From Acaryochloris sp. IP29b_bin.137 (GTDB lineage Bacteria; Cyanobacteriota; Cyanobacteriia; Thermosynechococcales; Thermosynechococcaceae), in NCBI RefSeq assembly GCF_028285745.1, contig NZ_JANQOP010000040.1:1-55416 (forward strand): a stretch of DNA of 55,416 nt, read 5' to 3'. Below the pieces are notes generated by a model, which did not search any database, was not told where the DNA came from, and worked only from the letters and a program-made list of their open reading frames with translations. Below are positions 16,564 through 23,497 of the stretch, one piece after another. Positions within the stretch are counted from its first letter, which is position 1, and the number at the start of each line of letters is the position of its first letter. The translations under genes and the position numbers were made by a program.

Positions 16564-16956
16564 ATGAAATTCCAAAAAATTGCACCTCTCGCAGTGCTAC
16601 TGTCCCTCGGTGCTGCTCTACCTGCATCGGCAGGTTCATCTTATGTTAAGAATAGCTATGATTTAAGGAGCATCTACGACGGTAAGTCTACGACCAATAT
16701 TCATGTGCACGAGACTTACAAGGCTGACACTTGGGCTCATTCTAGTGCAACCAAAAAAGAATGGGGGTACACAAGTGTAACTGAGCATAAAGATGGCCGC
16801 GATTTCAACGAATTTGAATCCTTCGACATCAAAACCACAAGCTATGCTCAGGAAGATGGCAGACTCGAGAGGGACGTGAGAGTTCATACTCATGAGTCCT
16901 ATAAGTTTAGCGGATTTGAGAAGGATCACACCGTTTCTAGTGGTTTTGAATTCTAA
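16564..16956 (+). CDS. Secreted protein A1 of a duplicated two-gene cassette
   Basis: A 130-residue protein with a clear signal peptide (MKFQKIAPLAVLLSLGAALPASAG, cleavage after ASA near residue 23). The mature part is polar, Tyr/Phe/Ser/Thr/His-rich and free of Cys. It ends in a patterned segment: ERDVRVHTHESYKFSGFE, then the last seven residues SSGFEF. The same ending, with alternating aromatic and polar residues, closes the second A gene at 17919-18332 (REVKVEFREEYNYSEF ... STGYSF). Alternation of this kind suggests a beta-rich secreted or surface protein. I do not recognise a named family. It is the first gene of the A1-B1-A2-B2 run; B1 follows after 65 bases. Confidence 0.75.
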   Translation: MKFQKIAPLAVLLSLGAALPASAGSSYVKNSYDLRSIYDGKSTTNIHVHETYKADTWAHSSATKKEWGYTSVTEHKDGRDFNEFESFDIKTTSYAQEDGRLERDVRVHTHESYKFSGFEKDHTVSSGFEF

Positions 16957-16977
16957 CTGAATTAATCAGCAAACTGA

Positions 16978-16998
16978 GGGGCAACACTATGTTGCCCC
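16978..16998 (+). other. Intercistronic hairpin between A1 and B1
   Basis: GGGGCAAC (16978-16985), a 5-base loop, and GTTGCCCC (16991-16998) form a perfect 8-bp stem 21 bases after the A1 stop. No T-run follows, so it is not a simple terminator. It lies just ahead of the B1 ribosome binding site and could stabilise the upstream message or modulate B1 translation. Confidence 0.5.
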
Positions 16999-17021
16999 TG
17001 TCAATTCAGGAGAATATAATC

Positions 17022-17789
17022 ATGTCTTCTCGCCTGCTCACTTGTGCATCAGTGTTTGGGATATTAATGATCTCAGCTAACTGTGCTTTAGCCCAAACGA
17101 CCACTAATAATATTGATGCCCCCAATAATGCCACCTCTACAGCTAATCCTGCAGTGGATTTGAACCAACAAGGTTCATTGGTCAATACACAAGTTAATAC
17201 TCACCCTTTGGGGCGTAGTATTGTTGGTCGAGGCGTCGCAGACTGTACCAGCAATGGTATTGCCTTTTCTGCTTTTGGCAATGGCATTGGTCCCTTTGAT
17301 ACCGGTACTCTGGGTGGTTCGTTTACCTATACTCACTCTTTTGGGATGGGAACGTGTAACGAATATGCTCAAACGCAGCTTTCAAAAGCTAAGTTAGAGA
17401 ACTGTTTGCTACTGATTAGTAACTATTCCAAGATGGTCAAAGCCGGTGTCAAAGTCAGTTATCAAGCACTCAAGACCATTGGTGGTGTTGACTGTCCTCC
17501 AATCGCAGTTCAGAGTGCAGTAGCTCCGACAAATGGCCCACTTGGGCGTAATGCTGTTCCAGCACCGCAAAATCATCGGCCCCAACCTATTCTGTCTCAC
17601 CCCGAACAGCCGGAACAGCCACAACCTCTCCCTCAGCATATCCCGCCGAATCACCACCAGGTTCGGCAGCAGCAAAATCCCCATTATCAACATCAGCACA
17701 GTCCTCAACACCAAGTTCCTGTAGCGACTCCAGTGCAACATGAACCCACACATCAGCAGCAGCCACAGAACTTTAATGCTTATCGGTAA
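17022..17789 (+). CDS. Secreted protein B1 with Pro/Gln/His-rich tail
   Basis: The start is placed at ATG 17022, with CAGGAGA eight bases upstream; an ATG at 16989 lies in the intercistronic hairpin. The 255-residue product has a signal peptide (MSSRLLTCASVFGILMISANCALAQ). A conserved core of about 125 residues follows, with PLGRSIVGRGVADC, FGNGIGPFDTG, GGSFTYT, CLLLISNYSKM and a closing GGVDCP; four Cys could make two disulfides. The last ~80 residues are Pro/Gln/His-rich low complexity. The core is clearly homologous to B2 (18353-18913), which lacks the tail. The family is unknown to me. The His-rich tail could bind metal, which is inference. Confidence 0.8.
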   Translation: MSSRLLTCASVFGILMISANCALAQTTTNNIDAPNNATSTANPAVDLNQQGSLVNTQVNTHPLGRSIVGRGVADCTSNGIAFSAFGNGIGPFDTGTLGGSFTYTHSFGMGTCNEYAQTQLSKAKLENCLLLISNYSKMVKAGVKVSYQALKTIGGVDCPPIAVQSAVAPTNGPLGRNAVPAPQNHRPQPILSHPEQPEQPQPLPQHIPPNHHQVRQQQNPHYQHQHSPQHQVPVATPVQHEPTHQQQPQNFNAYR

Positions 17790-17918
17790 GCTGAAGAATT
17801 GCCAAAGATGTGACCGAAGAGTCGTGCAAACTGAAAATCTTTTGCTGTGAATAAGCGCTAGTGAATTTCTATGCCCATCGTCTAGGGCCATCACTGTACA
17901 GCTTAGGTAGGTTTTGTT

Positions 17919-18332
17919 GTGCAAGTGAATAATTGTGAAATCGTGAAATATTTCTGTATACCCTTTTTGTTAATCGTTACCGGAGTTGTGACTAAGCCTG
18001 CTATGGCTCAGGGTGTTTTCGCAACGACCGTAACGACCTTCCAAATGTCTCCAATGGGACATACCGTCATTGAGCGCAGAATTAATGACTCTGTTCAAAC
18101 CAGTGAAAGTTCAGTGTCTTTGACGACTGACAGCCAAAGTGGCTCCTCCCAAACATCTAATTCGGAAGAGGGGAAAACGACACGAACGAACTATAACTAT
18201 GGAACCACTGCAACAAGCGTTGCTATCGAGAATATTGATATCACGCGGGAAGTGAAAGTTGAGTTCCGTGAAGAATATAACTACAGCGAGTTTTCAATCG
18301 ATAATAGCTCTTCTACGGGTTATAGTTTTTAA
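17919..18332 (+). CDS. Secreted protein A2 of the duplicated cassette
   Basis: A 137-residue protein read from GTG 17919 (no ATG precedes the hydrophobic segment). The signal peptide is about KYFCIPFLLIVTGVVTKPAMAQ with cleavage after AMA. The mature part is Ser/Thr-rich in the middle and ends REVKVEFREEYNYSEF and then SSTGYSF, matching the C-terminal pattern of A1 (16564-16956): a charged beta strand, Glu-x-Tyr, Phe, Asp, Ser-x-Gly-aromatic-x-Phe. Outside the last ~30 residues similarity to A1 is weak, so the pair has diverged strongly or only the C-terminal module is shared. B2 follows within 20-80 bases. Confidence 0.65.
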   Translation: MQVNNCEIVKYFCIPFLLIVTGVVTKPAMAQGVFATTVTTFQMSPMGHTVIERRINDSVQTSESSVSLTTDSQSGSSQTSNSEEGKTTRTNYNYGTTATSVAIENIDITREVKVEFREEYNYSEFSIDNSSSTGYSF

Positions 18333-18352
18333 CCTTATTTCTGTTCAGACCA

Positions 18353-18913
18353 GTGCAAGCTCAAGCATCACTCTCAAGACAAACGGCCTCTGGCTCAAGG
18401 GTAGGGGTTGTGATGCTTCTTGTTGCGGTAAAAGTTGTATTCATTCCTACTCTGAGTGTGGCTCAGACAACTAATACGATTGATGCCAGTAATTCAGCAG
18501 AATCGAATGTGAGTCCTGATCTGGAATTGCAGCAAAGTGGGATATTAACGAATTCCCAAAGAGGGCCTCGCCCATTAGGTAAATCAATTGTGGGTAAAGG
18601 CCTCAGCGATTGTACGACAAGTGGCTTAGCACTATCAGTGTTTGGCAATGGTGTGGGGCCATTTGATACAGGCTCTATCGGTGGCTCGTTCACCTATACC
18701 CAATCAGCAGGGATGGAGGCTTGCAAGCGCCATGCACGTTCCCAGCTAACTCGCATCAAACTGGAAACGTGTTTATTACTAATCAGTAATTACTCCAAGA
18801 TGAAAAAGGCAGGCATTAAAGTGAGCTATGAAGCTTTAAAGAAGGCTTCAGGCGTTGAATGTCCTAACCTAACGTTGGAACAAATTGTGCCGGGTGCTGC
18901 CATCAATAATTGA
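18353..18913 (+). CDS. Secreted protein B2, paralogue of B1
   Basis: Read from GTG 18353 it has 186 residues; ATG 18413 is an alternative giving a shorter, uncharged signal peptide. The longer form places Arg residues before the hydrophobic stretch VVMLLVAVKVVFIPTLSVAQ, which is more typical. The mature core matches B1 block by block: PLGKSIVGKGLSDC, FGNGVGPFDTGS, GGSFTYTQS, CLLLISNYSKM, KAGIKVSYEALK and GVECP, with the four Cys conserved. It stops 16 residues after the last Cys and has no Pro/Gln/His tail. It ends 15 bases from the convergent cyclophilin gene. Function unknown. Confidence 0.75.
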   Translation: MQAQASLSRQTASGSRVGVVMLLVAVKVVFIPTLSVAQTTNTIDASNSAESNVSPDLELQQSGILTNSQRGPRPLGKSIVGKGLSDCTTSGLALSVFGNGVGPFDTGSIGGSFTYTQSAGMEACKRHARSQLTRIKLETCLLLISNYSKMKKAGIKVSYEALKKASGVECPNLTLEQIVPGAAINN

Positions 18914-18928
18914 AGAATCTTGCAATCT

Positions 18929-19351
18929 CTACTCGTCGGAGATTTTGACGGAGAGAATCTTATCTCCTTGGCCAATGGCATTAACCACGTCCATATCTTG
19001 GGTTTGGCCAAAGGTAGTATGCACCCCATCCAAATGGGGTTGGGGGGCATGGCAGATAAAAAATTGACTGCCACCTGTATCCCGACCCGCATGGGCCATG
19101 GAGAGGGTACCGGCAAGATGTTTATTTTCGTTAATTTCGCACTTGATGGTGTAACCGGGCCCGCCCGTACCGGTTCCTTTAGGACATCCCCCTTGAATCA
19201 TAAAATTAGGAATGACGCGGTGGAAGTTTAAGCCGTCATAAAATCCTTTATTAGCAAGGTCGACAAAATTCTTGACGGTGTTAGGCGCGTCTTGATCGAA
19301 TAAATCAAGATGAATCGTGCCTTTGTCTGTTTCCATGGTGGCTTTGGTCAT
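18929..19351 (-). CDS. Peptidyl-prolyl cis-trans isomerase, cyclophilin type
   Basis: A compact 140-residue cyclophilin catalysing proline isomerisation during protein folding. I choose ATG 19351 because it gives [18 protein letters not shown], the normal start of bacterial cyclophilins; the frame is open to 19474, but that extension has no family features and overlaps the upstream gene. Active-site residues are visible: [13 protein letters not shown] (Arg, Phe, Met, Gln), then [17 protein letters not shown] and the [11 protein letters not shown] block with Leu/His. There is no signal peptide, so it is cytoplasmic. It converges with B2 and is divergent from the TIGR02117 gene. Confidence 0.93.
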   Translation of the reverse strand: MTKATMETDKGTIHLDLFDQDAPNTVKNFVDLANKGFYDGLNFHRVIPNFMIQGGCPKGTGTGGPGYTIKCEINENKHLAGTLSMAHAGRDTGGSQFFICHAPQPHLDGVHTTFGQTQDMDVVNAIGQGDKILSVKISDE

Positions 19352-19450
19352 GATGGTCTTAACGCGTTGATAGTGTTGGCAACTCTGGCATCCTATCTTG
19401 GGACCTATGGGAATGCAAACTCGCCGCAAAAATGAGCGCAGCGTAAGCTT

Positions 19451-20188
19451 ATGCAAACAGGTCAATTCTGGCAAAACATCATTCGTAAAGGTTGGGCAGT
19501 GCTGAAAAAGCGCCGCCGTTGCATTACCATTTTACTTATCCTCAACGGCGGATTGTGGGGCGTTCCTGCCCTATATATGGCCCTATTTACTCCGCCTAAG
19601 CCAGCGATTCATCTCCCCAGTATTCAGCAACTCCAAAAGCCACTCTATGATTTATACGTTGTTAATTGGGGTTTTCATACTGCAATCATCCTGGAGCAAC
19701 CGACTGGCTGGCGCTTGGGACCGCACAATCACCCCCAGGCACGCTATGTGGAGTATGGGTGGGGAGATAAGCAGTTCTTTATGTATTCAGATACGTCAAT
19801 TTCGACAACTTTGGCAGCGGGAGTGCTACCCACGGCCTCTGTCATGTATGTACGAGGTAGAGACCAGGTACCTACGGCTAAAGACCAAGTGCGCCAACTC
19901 TATTATCGACAGGTGACGTCGCAACAGCTCTACGATCTGATTGAGGCGCTTGAGCAAAGTTTTTTGCGTCACAATGGTAAACGGGTAGAGCCCTATCCCA
20001 GCGTTCCTGCTTTTGTGGGTCAATTCTATCCAGGGCGGGAGTACTATGTGATCTGGTCCGATTGCAATGCCTGGACGGTCAGACATCTCCAAGCGATTGA
20101 GGTTGCCTCCCCTGTGATACCCGTTATTTTGTCTGAACAAGTGGGGCCAAGTTTAAAGGGATTTCAACTTATTTTAGGAGCGGAATAG
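19451..20188 (+). CDS. TIGR02117/DUF2459 family protein
   Basis: A 245-residue protein with an N-terminal membrane anchor (about residues 24-46, [21 protein letters not shown] after a KKRRR stretch). A domain follows with [26 protein letters not shown] and a distal [10 protein letters not shown] segment. These His, Trp/Gly and Cys positions are the conserved ones of the TIGR02117 (DUF2459) family. A Cys/His arrangement of this kind suggests a papain-like hydrolase, but no activity is known to me. The catalytic part probably faces the periplasm. It is transcribed divergently from the cyclophilin. Confidence 0.85.
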   Translation: MQTGQFWQNIIRKGWAVLKKRRRCITILLILNGGLWGVPALYMALFTPPKPAIHLPSIQQLQKPLYDLYVVNWGFHTAIILEQPTGWRLGPHNHPQARYVEYGWGDKQFFMYSDTSISTTLAAGVLPTASVMYVRGRDQVPTAKDQVRQLYYRQVTSQQLYDLIEALEQSFLRHNGKRVEPYPSVPAFVGQFYPGREYYVIWSDCNAWTVRHLQAIEVASPVIPVILSEQVGPSLKGFQLILGAE

Positions 20189-20274
20189 ATACCTTCATTC
20201 TGAGTGTTCATTTATTCTTGGAAGAGTCTTGTGCAATAGCTGCTCCGTTTTGATGCTTAAAAGCTTGTTCTGGT

Positions 20275-20832
20275 ATGGATAAACAGTTGAAATCCGTGAG
20301 TAAATTTCTAAGTTATGTGTTGCGCCATCGACCGGATGCGATTGATTTGAAGTTAGATTCTGGGGGTTGGGCAAACATTTCTGAATTACTTCAATGTGCT
20401 GCCAACCACGATCATGTATTGACGGAAGAAATCATTCGAGCGGTAGTGGTTCAGAATGACAAACAACGCTTTCGATTAAGTGATGATGGCCAACTGATTC
20501 GCGCCAACCAAGGTCACTCTATTCCTGTTGATTTGGATTTACAGGCTTTGAACCCTCCCTGCCCATTATTCCATGGGACGGCCAAACGATTTCTCGAATC
20601 AATTATGGCGAGAGGGCTTTTGCCGTCCGGTCGACAATATGTGCATTTATCAACAGCGTATGAGACTGCGATCGCTGTCGGGAAACGTCACGGACACCCT
20701 ATCATTTTGGAGATCAAGGCCCAGCAAATGCATCAGGATGGATTTCTATTTTATCGCTCTGAAAATGGGGTTTGGTTGACGGAATATGTTCCTGCCAATT
20801 ATTTAGTAGAAATCAATAAAGATATAGCTTAA
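20275..20832 (+). CDS. kptA: RNA 2'-phosphotransferase KptA/Tpt1
   Basis: A 185-residue Tpt1/KptA protein of standard length. Tpt1 removes the 2'-phosphate left at a splice junction by transferring it to NAD+, giving ADP-ribose 1'',2''-cyclic phosphate. The four signature regions are all present: KFLSYVLRHRPD near residues 10-21, RANQGHSIPV near 82, LFHGTAKRF near 100, and RQYVHLSTAYETA near 120, followed by NGVWLTEYVP. In yeast the enzyme finishes tRNA splicing; bacteria have no such pathway, and their KptA substrates are unclear. No RNA ligase or other RNA-repair gene is adjacent. It is transcribed alone, 86 bases after the TIGR02117 gene. Confidence 0.95.
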   Translation: MDKQLKSVSKFLSYVLRHRPDAIDLKLDSGGWANISELLQCAANHDHVLTEEIIRAVVVQNDKQRFRLSDDGQLIRANQGHSIPVDLDLQALNPPCPLFHGTAKRFLESIMARGLLPSGRQYVHLSTAYETAIAVGKRHGHPIILEIKAQQMHQDGFLFYRSENGVWLTEYVPANYLVEINKDIA

Positions 20833-21010
20833 AAATATAGTAATAATCTACTATTGCGGAAGCAGAATAGAAAAAATATAATTAAGGATATTCGAGATAA
20901 GGATATGCAAAAGAATACCGAATAAGACAATAATGCATATGTTTCGAATGGTGTAATTGTGCTTTGAGACCGCACTCCGATAAATTGTTTATTTTTAAAA
21001 ATGTTCTGCC

Positions 21011-21157
21011 ATGATTATCAAGACTTTATTCGTATCCCTTAGTGTTGTCTTGATCAGTGGACTGAGCGTCTCCGCCTATCGGTATCGTGTCGATCAGAAC
21101 ATCGATGCACCTCCGCAGCAAACCAACCCAGACTGTAAGTACCCGCCCTGTGACTAA
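21011..21157 (+). CDS. Small membrane or secreted peptide, 48 residues
   Basis: A 48-codon frame from ATG 21011 to TAA 21155-21157. It has a classical signal-like N terminus (MIIKTLFVSLSVVLISGLSVSA). The 26-residue mature part follows, with RYRVDQNID, a Pro/Gln linker and two Cys near the end (DCKYPPCD). The hydrophobic stretch and the paired Cys argue for a real short secreted peptide; the lack of a strong ribosome binding site argues against. No family recognised. It lies in an AT-rich stretch after kptA. Confidence 0.4.
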   Translation: MIIKTLFVSLSVVLISGLSVSAYRYRVDQNIDAPPQQTNPDCKYPPCD

Positions 21158-21316
21158 CCCTTCTTGTGACTAATAGGGGAGCCCTGTGCTATCTCAGTTC
21201 AACCTCTGGAACGACGGACTCGTCAAGGTTATAGGCCGGAATTTCAGTAAAAAAAGCTGGACATAGGACTTGAGCATCGCGCGGATCAGGCGTGTCTCTT
21301 TCCCAGACTCTTACGC

Positions 21317-21360
21317 AAAAAAAAGCCCAGTTGCCTCTGAGAAATCAATGGCAACTGGGC
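21317..21360 (-). terminator. Rho-independent terminator of the Arg-rich secreted protein gene
   Basis: GCCCAGTTGCC (21325-21335) pairs perfectly over 11 bp with GGCAACTGGGC (21350-21360). Read on the minus strand, the hairpin is followed by eight T (complement of 21317-21324), a textbook intrinsic terminator 52 bases after the stop at 21413. Confidence 0.92.
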
Positions 21361-21412
21361 AACAGGCTTATCTAGCTACTACCAAACGGATACCGTTTGC
21401 CAGTGAAGGCTT

Positions 21413-21859
21413 TTAATCATCATCATCATCGTCGTTTTTATTGCCGTTATAGATCCAGCGCTCCAGCTTATCGCGGAAACCTTCCTGTCGCTTTCTTCTA
21501 CGCCAAATCTCATATTCGCGATCGCGACGATTCCAGTAATCATCATCATGTCGATGTTTTTCCCAGCGACGACGTTTTCGCCAATAGCGATCTCGATCTC
21601 TTCTCCATTTTTGTCGATCCCGCTTTCTTTGCCGATGCCAGCGATCATAATCACGGTTATGACGGCAGCGGACGCGGCCATAACGACGCCAACAATATTT
21701 GCGACGCCAAGAGCGATTCTTGTGCGCAATTAACGAAGAGGCGTTCTCTTCTTGTATTTGCTGGGGACTTTCTTGGCTTAGAATAACCGCTTGGGCCGGC
21801 GAGATAATTGCCACTGCACCCATCATTACGGCTGCCAACATCACAGAGGATTTAGCCAT
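21413..21859 (-). CDS. Secreted Arg/Trp/Tyr-rich protein with poly-Asp tail
   Basis: Starting at ATG 21859 (GAGAAAAAAGCA upstream), the 148-residue product has a signal peptide (MAKSSVMLAAVMMGAVAIISPAQA) and a short neutral linker. About 85 residues follow that are dominated by Arg, Lys, Asp, Trp and Tyr in a loose repeat (RDYDRWHRQRKRDRQKW, RDRDRYWRKRRRW). The protein closes with KLERWIYNGNKN and six Asp. The charge is strongly positive with an acidic cap. Binding of an acidic polymer such as exopolysaccharide or nucleic acid outside the membrane is a reasonable guess, not shown. A clear terminator follows, and a 20-bp palindrome lies between it and the divergent ATPase gene. An upstream in-frame start at 21892 is possible but less likely. 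Confidence 0.75.
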   Translation of the reverse strand: MAKSSVMLAAVMMGAVAIISPAQAVILSQESPQQIQEENASSLIAHKNRSWRRKYCWRRYGRVRCRHNRDYDRWHRQRKRDRQKWRRDRDRYWRKRRRWEKHRHDDDYWNRRDREYEIWRRRKRQEGFRDKLERWIYNGNKNDDDDDD

Positions 21860-21999
21860 TGCTTTTTTCTCAGCTTTATCGGTGACTCTCAAGTGCTAGA
21901 TTAGGTTCAAAGCTGAAGGATGTCAGTCTAAAAACCTCCGAAAAAAAAGCCAAAAAATATAGAAAATTAATCGTGTGAAAGTGGAAAAATGTAGAACTA

Positions 22000-22019
22000 A
22001 GTGGAATCATGATTCCACT
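22000..22019. promoter_or_regulatory. Perfect 20-bp palindrome, candidate operator
   Basis: AGTGGAATCATGATTCCACT is its own complement over all 20 bases. It sits in the 237-bp divergent region between the Arg-rich secreted protein (start 21859) and the AAA-like ATPase (start 22097), 77 bases before the latter. A half-site GTGGAA recurs at 21981. A dimeric repressor or activator site is the simplest reading. Confidence 0.55.
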
Positions 22020-22096
22020 CATCGACTGTGTTACCCCTCCAGTCAGAGGTTCTTCGCCCTATTTCTAGTTCTGACTTAAGTGGGTCATGGTAACAG

Positions 22097-23497
22097 ATGA
22101 AACCACAGCAATGGGATAAGTTTTTAAAGCAAACAGCTCAAGAATTTGGCATTACGGGTAAAGTCAGAGACATCTTTCTGACTCGGTTTGCCTATGAAAA
22201 TTGGCGAAAACCGGATAAAGAAATTTGGCCCATGGCTCAATCCGCGAGTCTTGAATCGTATAAGAAACAAATGACAGCAATTTATGCTGCTTTTACCGCC
22301 AATCCGGCTCAGGGATGCACAGATCTAAATGCCTTGAGTAAGGGACCGGGGAAATTCAATGTTTTGCGAGATTGGTTACAAGAAACTCGATATGCAGAGT
22401 GGATTTATACTCCATCTACAGATCGGGCGACCAATATGTCCATCTTGAACTATCGGACCCCTTTACCTGCAGAATCCCCTTTTTACATCGAACGACCACC
22501 AACAGAGTCAGACTGTTGGCAAGCGATTCAGCAGCCTGGCGCACTGATTCGGATTAAGGCCCCCGCTCAAATGGGTAAAACCTCGTTGCTGCGTCGGCTG
22601 TTATTTCAGGCCCGAATGACGGGGTATCAAGTCGTATATTTGAATTTCTTAGATGCAGAGACCTCTATCTTTTCTAGCTTAGATAAAGTCTTACAGTGGT
22701 TTTGCGCCAATATCTGCCGTGAATTGGGATTAGCGCTCCAGTTCGAACAATATTGGGCAGAAGATATCTATGGTAGTTTGATGAGCTGTAAATCTTATGT
22801 GCAAGGCTATTTACTCCCCAACGTTGACAATGCCTTGGTATTGGGGCTCGACAATGTTGATCGCCTGTTTGAGTATCCGCTAATTGCGCAAGACTTTTTA
22901 CCCATGCTCCGATCTTGGAATGAAGAAGCGAATACCCAGGCGATCTGGCAAAAAATCCGCTTAGTATTGGCTCATGCTACGGAAATTTATATTGATCTAG
23001 ATGTCCACCAATCTCCGTTCAATGTGGGGTGGCCGATTAAGTTGTCTGGGTTTAACGTCGAACAACTGCGGGCCGTCGCTCAGTTGTATCAGCTGGAATC
23101 GAAGCTAGCGGCCCTGTCTCCTCGTTTTTTTCAAGATCTAGACACTTTATTGGGTGGACATCCCCATCTGGTTCATTTGACCTTTGATACCCTCCGTCGT
23201 CGGATGATTCCGCCGGAAGAACTACTCCAGCAAGCACCGACCCAAAGCGGGATTTACGGCGAACATTTGCGAGGTCTATGGACGACCTTGCAACGTCAAC
23301 CCCAATTAGCCGCAGCGATGCAGCGAGTGATAGCTGACTATCCCAAAGCACGGTTAGAGCCGATTCAAGCGTATCAACTTGAAAGTATGGGATTGGTTCA
23401 CTTGGTCGGAGATTGCGCCCAACCCAGTTGTGAGCTGTATCGTCAGTACTTTGCCAATCGACCGATTCATTATGACTCCAACAGCGCTGGCATATAA
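22097..23497 (+). CDS. AAA-like (AAA_35-type) signalling ATPase
   Basis: A 466-residue protein. Residues 1-110 form a helical N-terminal domain (RDIFLTRFAYENWRKPDKEI, SYKKQMTAIYAAF) that I associate with cyanobacterial multidomain signalling proteins but cannot name. The ATPase domain covers about 120-400: P-loop variant APAQMGKTSLLRR near 155-167, in which the usual first Gly is Ala, and a Walker-B-like ALVLGLDNVDRLFEY near 250. A HPHLVHLTFDTL helix occurs late, as in AAA_35 proteins. These are STAND-like regulatory NTPases. The final 26 bases overlap the next gene, which carries a related ATPase domain, so the two are co-translated and may work together. Confidence 0.82.
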   Translation: MKPQQWDKFLKQTAQEFGITGKVRDIFLTRFAYENWRKPDKEIWPMAQSASLESYKKQMTAIYAAFTANPAQGCTDLNALSKGPGKFNVLRDWLQETRYAEWIYTPSTDRATNMSILNYRTPLPAESPFYIERPPTESDCWQAIQQPGALIRIKAPAQMGKTSLLRRLLFQARMTGYQVVYLNFLDAETSIFSSLDKVLQWFCANICRELGLALQFEQYWAEDIYGSLMSCKSYVQGYLLPNVDNALVLGLDNVDRLFEYPLIAQDFLPMLRSWNEEANTQAIWQKIRLVLAHATEIYIDLDVHQSPFNVGWPIKLSGFNVEQLRAVAQLYQLESKLAALSPRFFQDLDTLLGGHPHLVHLTFDTLRRRMIPPEELLQQAPTQSGIYGEHLRGLWTTLQRQPQLAAAMQRVIADYPKARLEPIQAYQLESMGLVHLVGDCAQPSCELYRQYFANRPIHYDSNSAGI

